Assembly (NCBI RefSeq): GCF_036850765.1
Contig: NC_089492.1
Location: 72,356,482 to 72,420,481 of the forward strand
DNA from: Saccopteryx bilineata
Lineage: Eukaryota > Chordata > Mammalia > Chiroptera > Emballonuridae
Length of the DNA stretch: 64,000 bases
Reading direction: 5' to 3'
Shown here: piece after piece, positions 11,216-23,530 of the stretch
How the letters are laid out: each line of letters starts with the position of its first letter
Numbering within the stretch: position 1 is the first letter of the stretch
The notes under the pieces: generated by a model
What the model was told of the DNA's origin: nothing
The model's database searches: none
The model's input: the letters and a program-made list of their open reading frames with translations, nothing else
Translations under genes and position numbers: made by a program

Positions 11216-13180
11216 TCAAGGTATCCAGAAGCCATTTTTATTATCAGACATGAAAATAATATGTATGAGTATCTGCTCAAAATTTAGTCTACATGAAAAA
11301 TAACCTAAGATTCATGGAATATAAAATAAGATGCCTTAGGCAAAATTATCCTTTAATAAGCACCATATAATACTGTAAAAATAAAAAAGCAAAACTCAAG
11401 AATAATCCTTTCTGGAATTTGGATGACCTAGTATTCCTTCACTCTTCCCAGAGTTTGTCAAAATATTATTAGACGCTTCATGTTTATGAAACTTTATTCA
11501 ATGACCTAAATGAAGTTTGGTAAGAGGAAGCCTCACTGTATAGACTTTCCGATTTCCAAATAAAAATTTATTTTGATTCTTAGCCAGTTAACTTGGCAAG
11601 TGCATGGAATATTTGGCCATTATCAGATTGCACTAAAATTCAAATTTTGCCAAAACATATATTTGGTCTAAATCTGTAATATTTCTTTCTTTAAGGTTGG
11701 GTTTCAATTAAATTTTTTGTATTTATTTTATCTTTATATTATTCTTCTCTTTAACTGAAAAAATAAGTGTTTTATTTTTTTTATCTTTTCCTTCTTATAG
11801 GTTGCTTTTCATTAATTGATGTCACTGCATTCTTACACAAGTACTTATAAATTTCTTTATAATAACTCTTTGAAATCAGGTGTATATTTTCTCTTTACTA
11901 AGGACAGAAGCTCAACAGAAAGCAGTTGATTCATTTGGATTACAATTATTATCATCAGTGTCAGCTTTCTGCATAGCAGTGCCTCTGTAATGTTCTCTGA
12001 TTTTTCATCTGGTTTACCCTTCTGTACCAACTCTCTCCTTGCCTGACCTTACATAATAATCCTCATTTTTATATCTGGTTTAGCTTTTTTACCAGTCACT
12101 TTAAGGCACGATGTTCTAAGATGGTTCACTTGGACAGAACCCTGAATTTGCTCTTTATCCGAGAGTGATCTGAATTTAAACAATCTTTAATTGAGTAACT
12201 ATGGTGAGCTGTAGTAGACATTAGAACAGCACCACAGCTGGCCTAATTGCATCTCTTTTACAATTTAGAGAAGAGTAAAATTTTCTGCTAGAGATTACAG
12301 TTCTTCACTAGGGCACAAACGTTGAGATTCAGCCATCAGTCACCGCCTTTTGGGTAATGAACGTATAATACAATAGCCATATGTGGTCCCTATACCTACA
12401 GTGTGTATATAACACAACCTACACTAAGGATGAAACAGGTGAATTAAACAATGGGTTTGCTTTTGAAGATTTATAACTAAATTGTGGAAATAAAAATGTA
12501 TAAAAAATATAAATTGAAAATACAAAGTTTATTTAAATTGCTTTACTATCTGTTGATGGCTTTTTGAAGAAAAAAAAAAAAAACATTCCTGCAACCACTT
12601 CTTGCACTTATGTTGAATTTGCAGCAATTTAAACTGTATCTAATGTAGTTCTGTGTAGACTGTTCCTATAGTTTTAAGTGCATACTTATGTGGTGCTGAT
12701 AGTTTTGTATTTTCTTTGGGTAGAAATGGAAAATAATTCAAACTGAGAAATCTATTCTTAAATATTCATTGTTATGAATTTTATTAAAGAGTTTTGTTAA
12801 ACCATAAAAAAACATGAAGTCTATAATTAAAGTATGAAAAATATGTGCCTTGGAAACCCAAAATATTAATTAAGCTACTAACTTAAAAAGTTAACAAACT
12901 TCCACTGCTTTTATGTAACGAAGAATTGCAAGCTTAGGGACTAAACTGCTGTGTTTTCAAAAAATCCAGGCCTACCAGATACACTTTTTCTGGACTGACC
13001 GGTTCTGTTTGAGAACAATTAACTAATCTAGAGCCCTTAATGTGCATATGACATGCACGACCTCTACTCAGGGCCAGAAAGAGTACATGCACTATTGTTG
13101 GTGCACACACCTTGTGCTAACAATAAATGAAACTTTTTTGCTCACCTGTTGTTTGGTAGTTGCATTCTAAGAACCTATAC
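11216..13180. other. AT-rich stretch, nothing recognised
   Basis: About 2 kb of A/T-rich sequence with homopolymer runs (poly-A near 12570). No coding frame, repeat family or regulatory motif could be supported. Confidence 0.5.
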
Positions 13181-13595
13181 TATTGTTTTGTGCTGTCGAT
13201 AAGGTTTTCACAGTGAAGATGGACTTTATGTCTTGCAGGATTTCAGGCGAAGCCAGTTCTCCTGGATGCGCGTGGATAAAGCAACAGGAGAGCACTCTGT
13301 GTGGAGCTCTGACCCGAGCGCGAGAGCACAAAAGCATACAGTATTCTCAGCAAAAAGTTCTGACAGGGTCAAGAGGTGATAATAGGTGAGTAAACGAAGC
13401 AAATGAACAAAGACATGGCCCTTGTGGGGAATGGGGATTTTCCCTGAGAGGCAATTGAGAATCAAAAGTCTTTAAAGAACAGGTGGCTATCAGCTTTGGG
13501 TTTTAAGAGGTACTGGGGAAGTCACGAGCTGCAGGAGAAAGTGGGGCCACACTAACAGGGTGAGAACATATCTGGGATAGTTGCCATACATAGCT
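13181..13595. other. CpG-bearing segment with splice-like edges
   Basis: A segment with unusual CpG content for this region (ggatgcgcgtgg, cccgagcgcgagag) lies between an acceptor-like tgtcttgcag ending at 13240 and a donor-like taggtgagt with the exon edge at 13385. An aataaa lies upstream at about 13122. It could be a non-coding exon, an LTR remnant or chance. I cannot assign a product. Confidence 0.25.
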
Positions 13596-13780
13596 CAGTG
13601 GTTCTCACCTTGGGCAACTCTGTCCCATGAGGAAGCTTTGCCAGTACCTGAAGAAAGTTGAGGGGTGCTACTGAACAGTCTAAAGGCCAGGGATGCTGCT
13701 GAACCCTGTAATATAACACAACCCCCAATAATAGAGACTTCTGACCAAAATGTCAGCAGCACCTAGGTTGAGAACACCTG
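13596..13780 (+). mobile_element. MER20-type hAT-Charlie element
   Basis: The ends cagtggttctcacct and aggttgagaacacctg form imperfect terminal inverted repeats. Internal text (ggggtgctactgaacag, aggccagggatgctgctgaa, ccaaaatgtcagcagcacc) follows the MER20 consensus as I know it. At 185 bp it is close to the family's usual size of roughly 220 bp. No 8-bp duplication is still visible. MER20 copies are known to have been co-opted as regulatory elements in placental mammals. Nothing here shows that this copy is used. Confidence 0.85.
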
Positions 13781-14956
13781 CTTTAAACAGTGCGGTGATG
13801 TGCAGTGTCCCATTCAGAGTTGAATTTTGCTTCAATTATGCCTAATACTGTTGAGCGTCTTTTCAGTTTTTTATTGCATCAGTTCTTCTTTGGTGATGTA
13901 TCTGTTTAAATCATGTGCACATTTAAAAAATTGAATTATTTCATTACTATTATTGCATTTTGAGATGTCAATACATACTTGGGATACTAGTGTTTTATCA
14001 GATATATTTTGTAAATATTTTGTCCCAGTCCATTGCTTATTTGTTTTTTCTATTCTCCTAACCATGTCTTGAAAAGCATAAAATTTTATTTTTCATGAGG
14101 TCTAATGTTCCACGTTTTTCATTGATAAATCATGCACTTGATGTTATATATAAAAAGTCTATGACTAATTCAGGGCCACAGAGATCTCTTATGTTGTATC
14201 ATGGTTTTAGGTTTTCCACTTAAATCATTGATACATTTTGCACTAATGTTTCTATGTGGTACCAGGTATGGATCCATGTTCATTTTCTTTTCTTTTTTGT
14301 GGATTGGGTATTCAGTAGATCTAGAAAAGTTTGTTGAGAAGACTATCTTATTTCCACTGAGTGCCTATGCAATGTTATAAAAAATCCATTGTTCATGGAA
14401 CTATTTCTGGACTCTTTATTCTGCTTCATTAATCTATTTGTCTATCTTTATGCCAGTGCCACACTGTCTTGATCATGTGACATATTAGTGAAGTCCAGTA
14501 GTGAAATTCCTCCAACTTTATTTTTTTTTCAAAATTGTTTGTCCCTCCTAGCTTCTTTGCATTTTCATATGAATTTTAGAATCAATTGTCAATTTCTATA
14601 AAATGCCTGCTGATGTTCTCTGACCACAACTATATTGATAATAATTGTTATTTTAAAAATATTTTCTTCTAATTCATAAGCATAATCTGTTTCCACTTAC
14701 ATAGATCTTTTAAAAATTATTTTATCAGTTTTGTACATTTTAGTATACAGATCTTCCCACGTTTTGTCAGATATACCTCTATTTTATATTTTTGGTGTTA
14801 TTGTAATTGGAATATATTTTTAATTTCAGTTTCCAATTGTTCTCTGATATTCTAATGAAATATAAGTTTATTTTATCTGTTTTTAATATAACCTGAAACC
14901 CTCATTAACTCAGTTATTAATTCTTGAAGTTTTTTTTGGAAATTCTTTATGATTTT

Positions 14957-15198
14957 TATTTTTTATTAATTTGTTTTTCTTCTTTTCCAAGTGAGAGGAG
15001 GAGAGATAGAGAGACAGACTCCCACATGCTCCCTGACCAGGATCCACCTGGCATCCCCCGTCTGGAGCCTATGCTTTCTTTGTCTGGGGCCATGCTCGCA
15101 ACCAAGCTATTTTTAGCACTTGAGGCAGAGACTCCAGGTAGCATTCCTTAGTGCCTGGGGCCAATGTGCTCCAACCAGTTGAGCCATTGCTGTGGGAG

Positions 15199-15243
<45 letters not shown>

Positions 15244-15356
15244 AGGGGTGGGGGAAGGGTGGAGAAGCAGATAGTTGCTTCTCCTGGGTGCCCTGACCAA
15301 GAATCAAACTCGAGACATCCACGTCAGGCTCTACCACTGAGCCAATTGGCCAGGGC
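14957..15356 (-). mobile_element. SINE family A, diverged, inserted in old L1
   Basis: Reverse-oriented copy with the head at the right (ccactgagccaattggccaggg). Duplications tttatgatttt lie at 14946-14956 and 15364-15374. A (GA)n expansion occupies 15204-15239, where other copies have a short purine run. The CTCF-like region has decayed (ggcatcccccgtctggag). Divergence marks it as an early member of the family. Confidence 0.88.
15204..15239. repeat. (GA)n microsatellite inside a SINE
   Basis: A run of GA dinucleotides expands the purine-rich segment of the host SINE. Such runs are slippage-prone and probably vary in length. Confidence 0.9.
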
Positions 15357-17150
15357 TCAATTTTTTATGATTTTGTACACTGACAATCATGTCTAAAAAT
15401 AAGGACAGTTTGTGGAGCTTTCCAATCTGTATGTTTTACTTTTCTGGCCTCATTGCACTGGATTGAATGTGAATTGTTATTTAGTTTCCAAAATTAGGCA
15501 ATTTTCTTTGCATATGTTCGTTACTACTACCTATTCACCGATGGGTATACCGTATATATTGTTTGACATGAATTCTTTTATATTTAGTGAGACTTGTTTA
15601 TAGCCTTAATACATATGGACCATATTGTTAGGTGTTTGATGGGCACTTGAAACTAATTAAATTTACTATTTTCTGTAAACAGGTTCTATCAACTGTTGTG
15701 AAAAGGGTGTGGAAATATATGACTAGTCCTGTGAATTTGTCTATTTCTACTTGCAGTTTAGTCAGTTTTTGATTCATATGTTTATATATGAAATTTAGGA
15801 TTATTATATCTTCCTCAAGAACTGACATTATGAAATAAACTAGGGCATTCCTAGTAATATTGTTTTATTTAGTATCTTTATTTTCTAATATAATTTGGCC
15901 ACTCTAGATTTATTTTGATTTGTTAGTATCATGTATTTTTCTGCATGCTTTTACTTTTAATATATTGATGTCTTTATATTTAAAGGAGTTTTATATATAG
16001 TACTGTATATAATGGGTTTTTTTTTTAATCCAACTTGAAAATCTCTGACTTTTAACTAGGGTGGGTGGTTAGATCATTTACATTTACTGTTATTAATGAT
16101 ATATTTGGAATTAAATATTCCATCTGATTATTGGTTTTCCATGTATTTTGTTCTTTTTTTCACTTTCCTTTTTTTGTTTTGTTTTTTATTTATTAATTAT
16201 TTTATTCCCTTGTTGGATTGTTAGCTATAACATTTGTTATTAATTTCGTGTTTGCCTTAGATTTTGTAACATACCTGCTTAATTTTGTACCTTGTGTCTT
16301 CATTTGATGTTATGCCACTTTAAATAGAGTATAAGTAACTTAAGACAGTACATTTTCTTTACTGGTCCCTTGATCTCTGTTCTATTGGTGTATGCTTTAC
16401 TTCTCTATGTCATATACATCATAGTGCATTTTATTATTTTTTTCTTTAAGCAGTTATTAATTGTTAGTTAACATTTAAATGTAGTAAGAAAAAGTTTTAA
16501 CTGCAGAGATGTTTGCCATTTCTGGTGTTCTTAATTACCAGCTGGTATAATTTTCTTTCAGACTGAAGAATTTTCTTTTTTCTTTCTTTCGTTTTTTAAA
16601 GATAATTTGGCTGGAGAATTCCAGGTTGCGAATATATTAAAACTGTTTTTCTCTCATAGTTTCCCTTGATCTGTTTCCAATGAAAAAGCTGCTGCCCTCT
16701 TCATCTTTGTCACTCTCTGTGTTACATCTTTTCCTTAGAATTGCTTTTAATATTTTTCTTCATCACTCCCTTTAAATGATTTTATTATGATCTACCATAA
16801 TGTAGTTCTCTTCCTGTTTCTTGTTCTTGAGTTTCCCTCAGCATCCTGGATTTGCAGATATATACCTATCATCAAATTTGGAAACTGTATGGCCTTTGTT
16901 TTTTTAAATATTTTTGTTATGTTCTCTATTCATTCCTCTCCTTCAGGACCTCTAATTGAACATCTCTTTGACTATACTGAGTTACCCAAATCTCTGTCCA
17001 TATTTTTCAGCCATTCTCTTTTTGTGTTTTCTTTTGGTTTGTTTTATTGCTATATGATCAAGTTTTTTTCTTCTGTAACATCTCATCTAGTATTAATACT
17101 GTTTAATATATTTCTGTCTCGAACATATTAATCTCTAGACATTTGGCTTG

Positions 17151-17636
17151 GATTTTTAAGAAGAATCTTACATTTTTATAAGAAAATTTATAAGAAAGTG
17201 TCAAGCTAGGGATACCGGGAACACATAAGCAGAAATGGAGCTGGCAGAGAACACCCGAAAGTGTGCAAATCAAGGGAAGAAATGATCAAGAAAAAAAACT
17301 TGAGGATTTTTTATGTGACACAGCAAGCTCCTAAAACATAAGCATTTATAAAATCATTCCTTTATATAAACCATCAAATAGCAAAACCTTCAGTTTCTTA
17401 TGTCTTAAGGGCAAAAAAGGAGATCTAGACTGTCTCTTGATGTATTTATAAACTTAAATGTCATGTGAGTGGAGATTTAGTAAAGTAGGAAAAAATACAA
17501 AACTTTATAATGAATTATTTTATAAGGGTGTAGAAATAAGCAACATGATATAAAGTAATTATCATATAGTAATTTTAATAGACCATTCTTTGCTTGGTAT
17601 AATTTTGTCCTCTATCTACTGAAAAGAAAAAAAGAA

Positions 17637-17638
<2 letters not shown>
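17151..17638. other. Unassigned sequence
   Basis: AT-rich sequence between the L1 end and the CT microsatellite. No feature recognised. Confidence 0.45.

Positions 17639-17683
<45 letters not shown>
17639..17683. repeat. (CT)n microsatellite
   Basis: A perfect run of about 22 CT units (45 bp) is not obviously part of a SINE. Long uninterrupted dinucleotide runs like this are usually polymorphic. Confidence 0.97.
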
Positions 17684-17685
<2 letters not shown>

Positions 17686-18616
17686 GATAGAAATGGGTAC
17701 CGAATGTCAGGATGGCTTGTGTATGTTAATTCTTGAGACTATGACATGAACTCTTCTAGAATTCTACACTTGCAGTACGCACTATGATATCATGAAGATT
17801 TATTTAAAAGATCTGTAATAACTTCTGAGATAAAGACAAATAAAAACCAGTAATAGAACCTGTTGAAGCTGTCATTAGCCCAGCTGGCTGGAGACCCAAA
17901 AGCACATTCTCAGTCTCTGTTCTTCCTGCAGTTTTGACAGTTCCCGAGTTTAGTTAAAAAACAATGTTCTTTCTTTACACCTGGGGGTTGATTGTTCTCT
18001 AAAGCATAAAAGTACAGTTTCAAGAAATAATTACATTATGAAATAAGATTTGTTTCCCAAATGGAAAAAAGCATTAAAGATGTTGAAGAATAATAATTCA
18101 TGGTTATATTGTTTCCATGTCTGCCCACTATGTCTCCTTACTGATTAAGCCTGTGGAGAAAGGTGTTATTCAGAATGTGAAGTATCACTGAGAAATGTTC
18201 TGAGAAAATGGATATATTATGTGGGCTTAACCAGAATTTTCAGATATTTTGAAGTAGACTCAGTAATATGCTTAGGTCTGGAATTCTATTAAAAATCAAA
18301 TATTAAGCAGAATTTGGAGAACAGTGTGCTGTCTTTGTCATATTTGAAGAAATGTTTATTAATAATGATTAATATTTTTTTCAGATGTTAGAGCACACAT
18401 GTTCCTAAACTACTGAGCATATTTTATGGGACAATTACTTTTTCAAACACCAGAAGTTAGAAAAGTTCTGACATGCAGTAGTGAGAATGATGCAGACATC
18501 ACGAGGAATGTTTTTAATGGTATTCACAGAATAAAACACATTGAAATAAATGGGGTTATGTATATTTTGGGAAAGACATTTATTCATTTGTTTAGTTCTT
18601 AAAAACATGTATTGTT
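17684..18616. other. Unassigned sequence
   Basis: Non-repetitive sequence with no supported gene or repeat. The frame at 18435-18659 runs into the next SINE. Confidence 0.45.
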
Positions 18617-18980
18617 TCATCATGGCTGGTTGGTTCAGTGTAGAGCATTGGCCCAGCATGTGAATCTCCCAGGTTCAATTCCCAGTCAGGGCACACAAGG
18701 GACGTGCTTATCAGCTTCTCCCCCACCCCCACCCCCACTCCCCCTTCCTCCTTGCCCCTCCTGCAGCCATGGCTCAATTAGAGTGAGTGGACCCTGGGTG
18801 CTTGAAGATGGCCTCTGCCTCAGGTGCTAAGAAGAGCTTGGTTGCTGAGCAACAGAACAGCACCTCAGATGGGCAGAGCATCATCCCCTAGTGGGTTTGC
18901 TGGGTGAATTCTGGTCAGAGCACATACAGGAATCTGTCTCTGCCTCCCCTCCTCTCACTGAATTAAAAAAATATATATTA
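18617..18980 (+). mobile_element. SINE family A, diverged
   Basis: The order is head (ggctggttggttcagtg, ccaggttcaattccc), pyrimidine-rich stretch, ggctcaattagagtg block, gagcatcatcccctagtggg, and A-rich tail. The CTCF-like core has decayed to cccctagtgggt. No clear target-site duplication remains. Confidence 0.85.
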
Positions 18981-18995
18981 TATGTATTTACTGTT

Positions 18996-19045
18996 TAACC
19001 TGACCAGGTGGTGGCACAATGGATATAACAAGTAGGATGAATCCT
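18996..19045 (+). mobile_element. SINE head fragment (family B/C type)
   Basis: Only the first part of a tRNA-like head remains (cctgaccaggtggtggcaca, atggatataac). Beyond it the sequence is unrelated. Confidence 0.6.
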
Positions 19046-20055
19046 TGAGGGTTTGGGGAAGAAAGAATACCCAAGGTTTGGAAAGCACTCAAGCTTATAA
19101 AGAAGAAATAAACTTGCAGTTGAATCAGTAGAGGATCCTAAGAGGATCCCCTACCAGCCAACAGGCAGGAAGAGGAAATCATTTTCAGTAGGTGGCCTTA
19201 TCACTGATGTACCTACCACAAGGCTGTCACCTGGCCCTGATTTCTAGAGAATATTGTTTGACTGATGCTATCATCTCATATGTCTAGCAAAATGACATTT
19301 ATAAAATTACACTATATACCTTGTAAGTTACCTAAAATTTGTTTTAATTTAAATCTTTAAATTTTATAATAAAAAAAAATGCTCTCAAAGTGTGACAGTC
19401 AGTAAAAGTAGTAGGATTTAAAGATAAAGTACAATTTCTACCTTCTAAAAACTTAAAATCCAGTTTTATTTATCTGTTTATTGATTCAGAGTCAAATGCA
19501 TTGCTTTATTTAAAAACCTGGTCTTGAAGGGAAAATGCCTAAATATTGAGTATTGGCTGAAAATTCACTTTTAAGTGAATGCACTCAGATATTCATTCTA
19601 AATTAAGTATAAATATTTACATTTCAATGATAATGACTTAAAAACAAACGGGACTCCATTTTCTTATTTCTTAGACACATTGTGGCTTTACAATCAAAAT
19701 CCTTGGTTTTCAAGAAAAATGTGGCAGATGTTGTGTGCCCTCTAGTGGCAAGAAAGTAAATCATTACATTTTGCCCTAAATTTCAGTGGTTTTGTCAAGA
19801 ATGCATTTCATATGCCATACATTAATATGACTAACATTGCATCTTCAATATTCCATTAATCCTTAATCCTACATTGTCTTGACAGAAGTAGTTCAAACTC
19901 AAATGACAACTTCTTAGACTATAGGAAACCTTGTTCTATGTGATTCTAGAGAACATTCCATTTCAAACCACATGATGTTCCCTAGAATATATGTGGTAAT
20001 AACAGACTACTTGTAGTTATAATGTGCCTGGTATATATTTTTCCATCCATCCTTT
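19046..20055. other. Unassigned sequence with one CTCF-like motif
   Basis: This stretch is free of recognisable repeats. It contains a close CTCF core match at 19737-19749. No coding frame is supported. Confidence 0.5.
19737..19749 (-). promoter_or_regulatory. Candidate CTCF core motif outside SINEs
   Basis: The plus strand reads gccctctagtggc. Its reverse complement GCCACTAGAGGGC fits the CTCF core consensus CCASYAGRKGGC. It is not in a recognised repeat, so it could be an older, conserved site. Binding is not shown by sequence alone. Confidence 0.5.
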
Positions 20056-20059
20056 TTTA

Positions 20060-20610
20060 AATTTTCTTTTAAGTCAACTTTATTTTTAGAGCAGTTTTAG
20101 GTTCACAGTAAAATTGAGTGAAAAGTACAGAGTGCCCATCTACACCCCTCCCCCCCCACACACAGTGTCTTCACACACCCACAGCCTCACCCACTATCAA
20201 CGTTCCCCACCAGAGTGGTGCTTTTGTTACAGTTGATAAACCTACACTGAAACATCATTATTCCATAGTCCAAAGTTTACATTAGGGTTCACTCTTAATG
20301 TTTATACATTCTATGGTTTTTAACTCTAGATAATGACCTGTATCCACCCATATAGTATCATACAGCATAGTTTCACCGCCCTAAATATCCCCTGGCTCTA
20401 TTAATCTCTGCTTCCTCTCTAATTCTGCCAACCACTGACCTTTTTACTCTCTATGTAGTTTTGCTGTTTTTAGACTGTCATATAGTTGGAATCGTACAGA
20501 AGGTAGCCCTTTCCGATGGGCTCATTTAACTTAGAAATATGCACCAAAATTTCCTCCAAGTCTCCTCATAGCTTGCTAGCTCATTTCTTTGGGGATTTTG
20601 GTGTGTGTGT
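20060..20610 (-). mobile_element. Old LINE-1 3' UTR fragment
   Basis: The plus strand carries the reverse complement of an old mammalian L1 3' UTR: gagcagttttaggttcacag, ccaccagagtggtgc, tttacattagggttcactct, gtcatatagttggaatcgta. It is heavily diverged and has no coding capacity. This subfamily differs from the L1 tails at 1086 and 2407 and is much older. Confidence 0.8.
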
Positions 20611-20894
20611 TTTTTTTTCTTTTTCAGTTTTGACATTTGTATTTTTTAGAGGCTTAAGGAATATATTTTTCATCTCAAAGCATTTTAGGTTTGAGTTTAG
20701 TTATGGGCATTATTTTTTTTTCTATTACTTAAAAGGCTGAACATATAAAGAATGATTTTTATTCTGCAGTATAAGGCAGTCACCGGAAGGGTGTCTCTGG
20801 TAGGATCTAGTTAATGAAATCATTTGTTTTAAAACCATCAATAGAATATATGGTTTTGTGGGGTTTGTTTTGTTTTTTTGCTTTTGTTTTTTTA

Positions 20895-21088
20895 AACTTT
20901 TATTTAAAGATTTTATTGCTTTTAGAGAGAGGAGACACACAGAGAGAAAGGTAGTGTTGAGGAGCAGTAAGCAGCAACAACTCATACTCACTTCTCGTAT
21001 GTGCCTTGACCGGGCAAGCCCGGGATTTTGAACTGGCAACCTCAGCATTCCAGTTCGATTTTTTATCCACTGCACCACCACAGGTCAG
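20895..21088 (-). mobile_element. SINE family B
   Basis: Reverse orientation: a T/A-rich tail and purine-rich stretch, then gcagcaacaactcatact, ttgaccgggcaagcccggga, and the head ccactgcaccaccacaggtc. The 118-codon minus-strand frame at 20725-21081 crosses this SINE and is not a gene. Boundaries are approximate because no duplication was found. Confidence 0.85.
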
Positions 21089-21089
21089 G

Positions 21090-23144
21090 ATGTATGTATG
21101 TTTTTAAGTGGTATGCTTGTGGTATATAATAGTTTAATATGGATTTTCAAACATTACATGATTGAAAGGCCTAAAAGTTTATATACTTTCTAATTTTTTT
21201 CTTTTATGTACCAGTCAGTACTAGACATTTTTGACACACAACTTCTGAAACATGTTGGAAAAGTTAAAGGCTTATCTGCAGTATCTCTGCTCTTATTTCC
21301 AAGGATTCTATGATACTGACACTTGGCCAAGAGAGAGATTAAACAGACTAGCTAGTAATTTATAACGTGTTGTTTAAAATCCAAAACTTGCCTGGAGCTA
21401 CTCTGCATCAGTTTGTCTGCTTTGTTTATTGAAAGTGCTTTGTATCTATTTCACCTGTTTAAAACCAATCTGATTTGAGCTCCTTAGTCAGTGGAGTATA
21501 AAGGAGCACCCAGTGAACTTAGAGCCTGGCCCTGCTGACGCAGAAGTTCCCACATTTGTCCTGATGGTCATGGTCCTCAGGTGAAGCAGGTCCTGAGTCT
21601 AAGCAGAGTCTGGAAGCTGTCCCTAGAGATCTTTCTTCTTTCTTACACTTTTCTGTGCTTTCCTATCTCCTGCTGCATTGTTCTTTTCCCTTTATCAAAG
21701 CTTGGTTGGAGTCTACCCTGTGGACTTTTATGAGTTCTTCTTGTTATCCGACCCTGTGCTTTAGGGCCCTCCGAGCAAGATACGTGAAGTGACTCTTGGC
21801 TGCGTAACTAAGTGATGGATAAGGCTTTGTTGGGAAGAGAGGAAGATGAGGAAATGGGGTCTGTTGACAGACCAGCTCCCCCAAGTGAGGCCACCCTCTC
21901 TGGCTGGCCTACAGCTGAGTGAGACTGTGGCCACTGACAGGAGGATAAACATATCAGCTCGGAAGTGGGTAGGTCTGGAGCTGAGGGAAATACCTCAATG
22001 GATGAAAAAAGACTTTCAGACAAAAGGGAAGTCAGTCAAGAATTCTGTGCCTTGGCTGCTTTTAGCTGCTCTGGCAAAAAATGAGAGTCACTAAGAAAAA
22101 ACAAGAGGCTTCTGGTCTGCCAAGATACCAGCACTGATTCTTTTCCTAACGGAAGGGAGCTGGTGAAAAAAGAGAGGAGAACAAATGTTTCTTTTCTTTT
22201 CATCTGAATGTTCCTTTGCCTAATTGATAATCCCTAAAGATACTGTGCATGCTTTGGGTGTGAATAAGGGGAGGGTGGGGATTAAGAGATGCCCCAAACC
22301 TGTGAACCTTCAAAGCCTTCAGGCAGAAATGTGAATACTCTAACCTGTTGAACTGGTGGAAGGCAGAATTATGTAAAAATACCTGGAGGGTGAACAGTGG
22401 AATCTCACCCTTCTGTACGAAACTGAATAATCCTGAGAGTATTACAATGGTGACAGTGGAGACACCTCCAGATTGATTATATAATGATCAAGTGTGCTTC
22501 CGTTTTATACCCAAGAAATGACTGATGTGATAAATGGGGCTCAAATGCTTGGTATTCTTCTGTGACCTTGCTGGTGGAAGGTAAAGTACCCACTGGCTCA
22601 GCCAGTGGTATCTACAGTGTGAGTGATAAGAAAAACGATTAGGAATATTTAGGGAAACCAAAGGACAGTAAATTTAAAAGGATGAAAAATCCTCAAGACA
22701 ATTCAACAGGTGGAAGAGTTGGGATGGTTAATTAAAAGCTCCATGAAGTAGGAAGTGATAGACAGACTGACTCCTAACATTTTAACAGGTTGTTCAAAAA
22801 GTAGGTGGTACAGCTGCTCCGTAAACTCCAAGAATTATAAAAATGTTTGTTCAGTTTGTCCTAGACATGCTGTTTAAAAAAAAATCTTATTGTGATCCAA
22901 AAAAAAAAAAAGACCCTTCTAACCAGCACTGATTAAAACAATGTGAGTGAAAGTGAATTGGAGAAGATGTATCAGGTTGGTCCCAGGTGGAGAGGGGGTG
23001 CCTATAGTAGCAGGGTGTTCAAGACCGCTTGCATCTGTGTGGGTGAAATGTCGTGGGCATGAAAAGGAGATTTTATTGGAATTGTTCTTCATTAGTTCAT
23101 ACTATATTGTCTATCATACCTAAACTTGCTAATAAAAAGATTTT
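21090..23144. other. Unassigned sequence, possibly containing old retroviral-like or LTR material
   Basis: From about 21480 to 22800 the base composition is less AT-rich than the flanks and short frames overlap (21761-22094), but none carries a domain I recognise. It might be a decayed endogenous retroelement interior. I have no diagnostic motif for this. A poly-A run sits near 22900. Confidence 0.35.
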
Positions 23145-23530
23145 GCCCTGGCTGGTTGGCTCAGCGGTAGAGTGTCGGTCTGGCGTGCGAGGGACCTGGG
23201 TTCGATTCCCTGCCAGGGCACATAGGAGAGGCGCCCATTTGCTTCTCCACCCCCCCCTTCCTCTCTGTCTCTCTCTTCCCCTCCCACAGCCAAGGCTCCA
23301 TTGGAGCAAAGATGGCCCGGGCGCTGGGGATGGCTCCTTGGCCTCTGCCCCAGGTGCTAGAGTGGCTCTGGTCGCGGCGAAGTGACACCGCAGAGGGGCA
23401 GAGCATCGCCCCCTGGTGGGCAGAGCGTCGCCCCCTGGTGGGCGTGCCGGGTGGATCCCGGTCGGGCGCATGCGGGAGTCTGTCTGACTGTCTCTCCCCG
23501 TTTCCAGCTTCAGAAAGAAAAAAAAAAAAG
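23145..23530 (+). mobile_element. SINE family A, full length with both CTCF-like cores
   Basis: A complete head (gccctggctggttggctcag, then ggttcgattccc), body, and tail ending in cagcttcagaaag and poly-A. Both CTCF-like cores are intact at 23408-23419 and 23430-23441. The A and B boxes are readable. The 110-124-codon frames on both strands here (23053-23471) are SINE shadows. The flanking duplication is poorly defined because the target was A-rich. Confidence 0.95.
23408..23441 (-). promoter_or_regulatory. Tandem CTCF-like cores in a SINE
   Basis: Two copies of gccccctggtgg on the plus strand (CCACCAGGGGGC on the minus strand) start 22 bp apart in the same orientation. Both fit CCASYAGRKGGC at every position. 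This is a predicted site only. Confidence 0.55.

Larger units (their letters stand above)
13835..17150 (-). mobile_element. Old LINE-1, long minus-strand copy, interrupted
   Basis: From the left, the plus strand shows the reverse complement of the L1 ORF2 3' part (gttgagcgtcttttcag, atctatttgtctatctttatgccag, catatgaattttagaatcaa), and farther right the middle and 5' parts of ORF2 (tttttaatccaacttgaaaatctctgac near 16022, atcatttacatttactgtta). Frames are destroyed by stops and shifts, so no enzyme is possible. It is split by the SINE at 14957-15356. The minus-strand frame at 13871-14065 and the 114-codon plus-strand frame at 16787-17131 lie within it and are not genes. Confidence 0.8.

Noticed and set aside
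16787..17131. 114-codon hydrophobic frame that could pass for a membrane protein
   Set aside because: It lies antisense within the old minus-strand L1. T-rich antisense L1 sequence yields hydrophobic translations by composition.
20725..21081. 118-codon minus-strand frame
   Set aside because: It begins in a family B SINE and runs into low-complexity sequence.
21480..22800. Possible endogenous retrovirus interior
   Set aside because: The composition shift is suggestive, but I found no primer-binding site, paired LTRs or recognisable protein motif, so I left it unassigned.
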